A DNA stretch of 41,432 nt from Bacteroidota bacterium (GTDB lineage Bacteria > Bacteroidota > Bacteroidia > Bacteroidales > VadinHA17). The stretch lies in assembly GCA_029547705.1 (NCBI GenBank), contig JAKPOU010000026.1, positions 1-41,432 on the forward strand, given 5' to 3'. The position numbers were made by a program, and so were the translations under genes. Within the stretch, counting starts at the first letter, position 1, and each line of letters opens with the position of its first letter. Positions 41,302 to 41,432 of the stretch are shown here, piece after piece. Below the pieces are notes generated by a model. It worked only from the letters and a program-made list of their open reading frames with translations. It was not told where the DNA came from and did no database searches.

Positions 41302-41432
41302 ATGAATAACATTTTTGCACACCGATTAATTGCTGCCCGTAAAATGGCTGGATTGTCGCTGCAAAGTTTGGCTGACAAACTTGGAAACGTTGTCACCAAA
41401 CAGTCACTGAACAAATATGAGCAAGGTAAAAT
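41302..41432 (+). CDS. XRE-family helix-turn-helix regulator (partial, N-terminus)
   Basis: Only 43 codons are in the window. The protein starts MNNIFAHRLIAARKMAGLS, followed by LQSLADKLGNVVTKQSLNKYEQGK, a typical XRE helix-turn-helix with the QSLNKYEQGK recognition segment. Many proteins of this start type continue into an ImmA/IrrE-like metallopeptidase domain, but that part is outside the window and cannot be confirmed. The gene is AT-rich and lies 251 bases from tRNA-Pro, with a strong promoter and an operator-like repeat. It may belong to an integrated element. Confidence 0.8.
   Translation, partial: MNNIFAHRLIAARKMAGLSLQSLADKLGNVVTKQSLNKYEQGK

Overview
The window looks like ordinary chromosome from a member of the Bacteroidota, most likely Bacteroidales. 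The evidence is fourfold. At least seven intergenic regions carry the Bacteroidota -7 box TAnnTTTG, several with a TTTG or TTG about 18-21 bases upstream. Start codons lack convincing Shine-Dalgarno sequences. Several genes are typical of the phylum: a type III glutamine synthetase, a PorE-type T9SS protein, DUF2851, DUF5009, DUF6165, GH92 and a TPR-histidine kinase paired with LytTR. The 23S/5S rRNA sequences and the tRNA-Pro are also compatible. The species cannot be named from the sequence alone.

Layout. Bases 1-590 hold the 3' end of an rRNA operon (23S tail, 5S, terminator). Bases 590-1982 are an AT-rich, gene-poor stretch with a group II intron-like motif, a 56-codon ORF and one small outer-membrane barrel gene. 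Bases 1983-16921 are dense housekeeping: a PpiD-like periplasmic foldase (minus strand), glnN, porE-purM, prfA-pyrF, DUF2851, rpsO-pnp and a deoxynucleoside kinase. Bases 17114-23212 carry a TPR/OmpA-like lipoprotein, a TrmH-type methyltransferase, sucC without sucD, a small protein with two iron-sulfur motifs, and a hybrid sensor kinase. Bases 23213-24742 are AT-rich and contain a lone GT4 glycosyltransferase. Bases 24743-30936 hold priA followed by a tight group DUF6165-GT9-GH92 (envelope glycan building and trimming), facing a DUF5009 membrane protein. Bases 32680-37370 hold two convergent exported peptidases (M3 and S9). Bases 37754-40712 encode a TPR histidine kinase and its LytTR regulator. 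The window ends with tRNA-Pro(CGG), an AT-rich spacer and the start of an XRE-type regulator, which may be the edge of an integrated element.

Most genes are conserved core functions, and no obviously new multi-gene system is visible. The most unusual non-coding structure is a tandem array of about 21-bp palindromes just upstream of the M3 peptidase gene. A single related hairpin lies at nearly the same distance and in the same orientation upstream of the neighbouring S9 peptidase gene. Other items worth a second look are the operator-like inverted repeat over the XRE promoter beside tRNA-Pro, a 9-bp tandem repeat abutting the DUF6165 start codon, the overlap of a terminator with the pnp promoter between rpsO and pnp, two mutually exclusive hairpins in the sucC leader, and the DUF6165-GT9-GH92 cluster.
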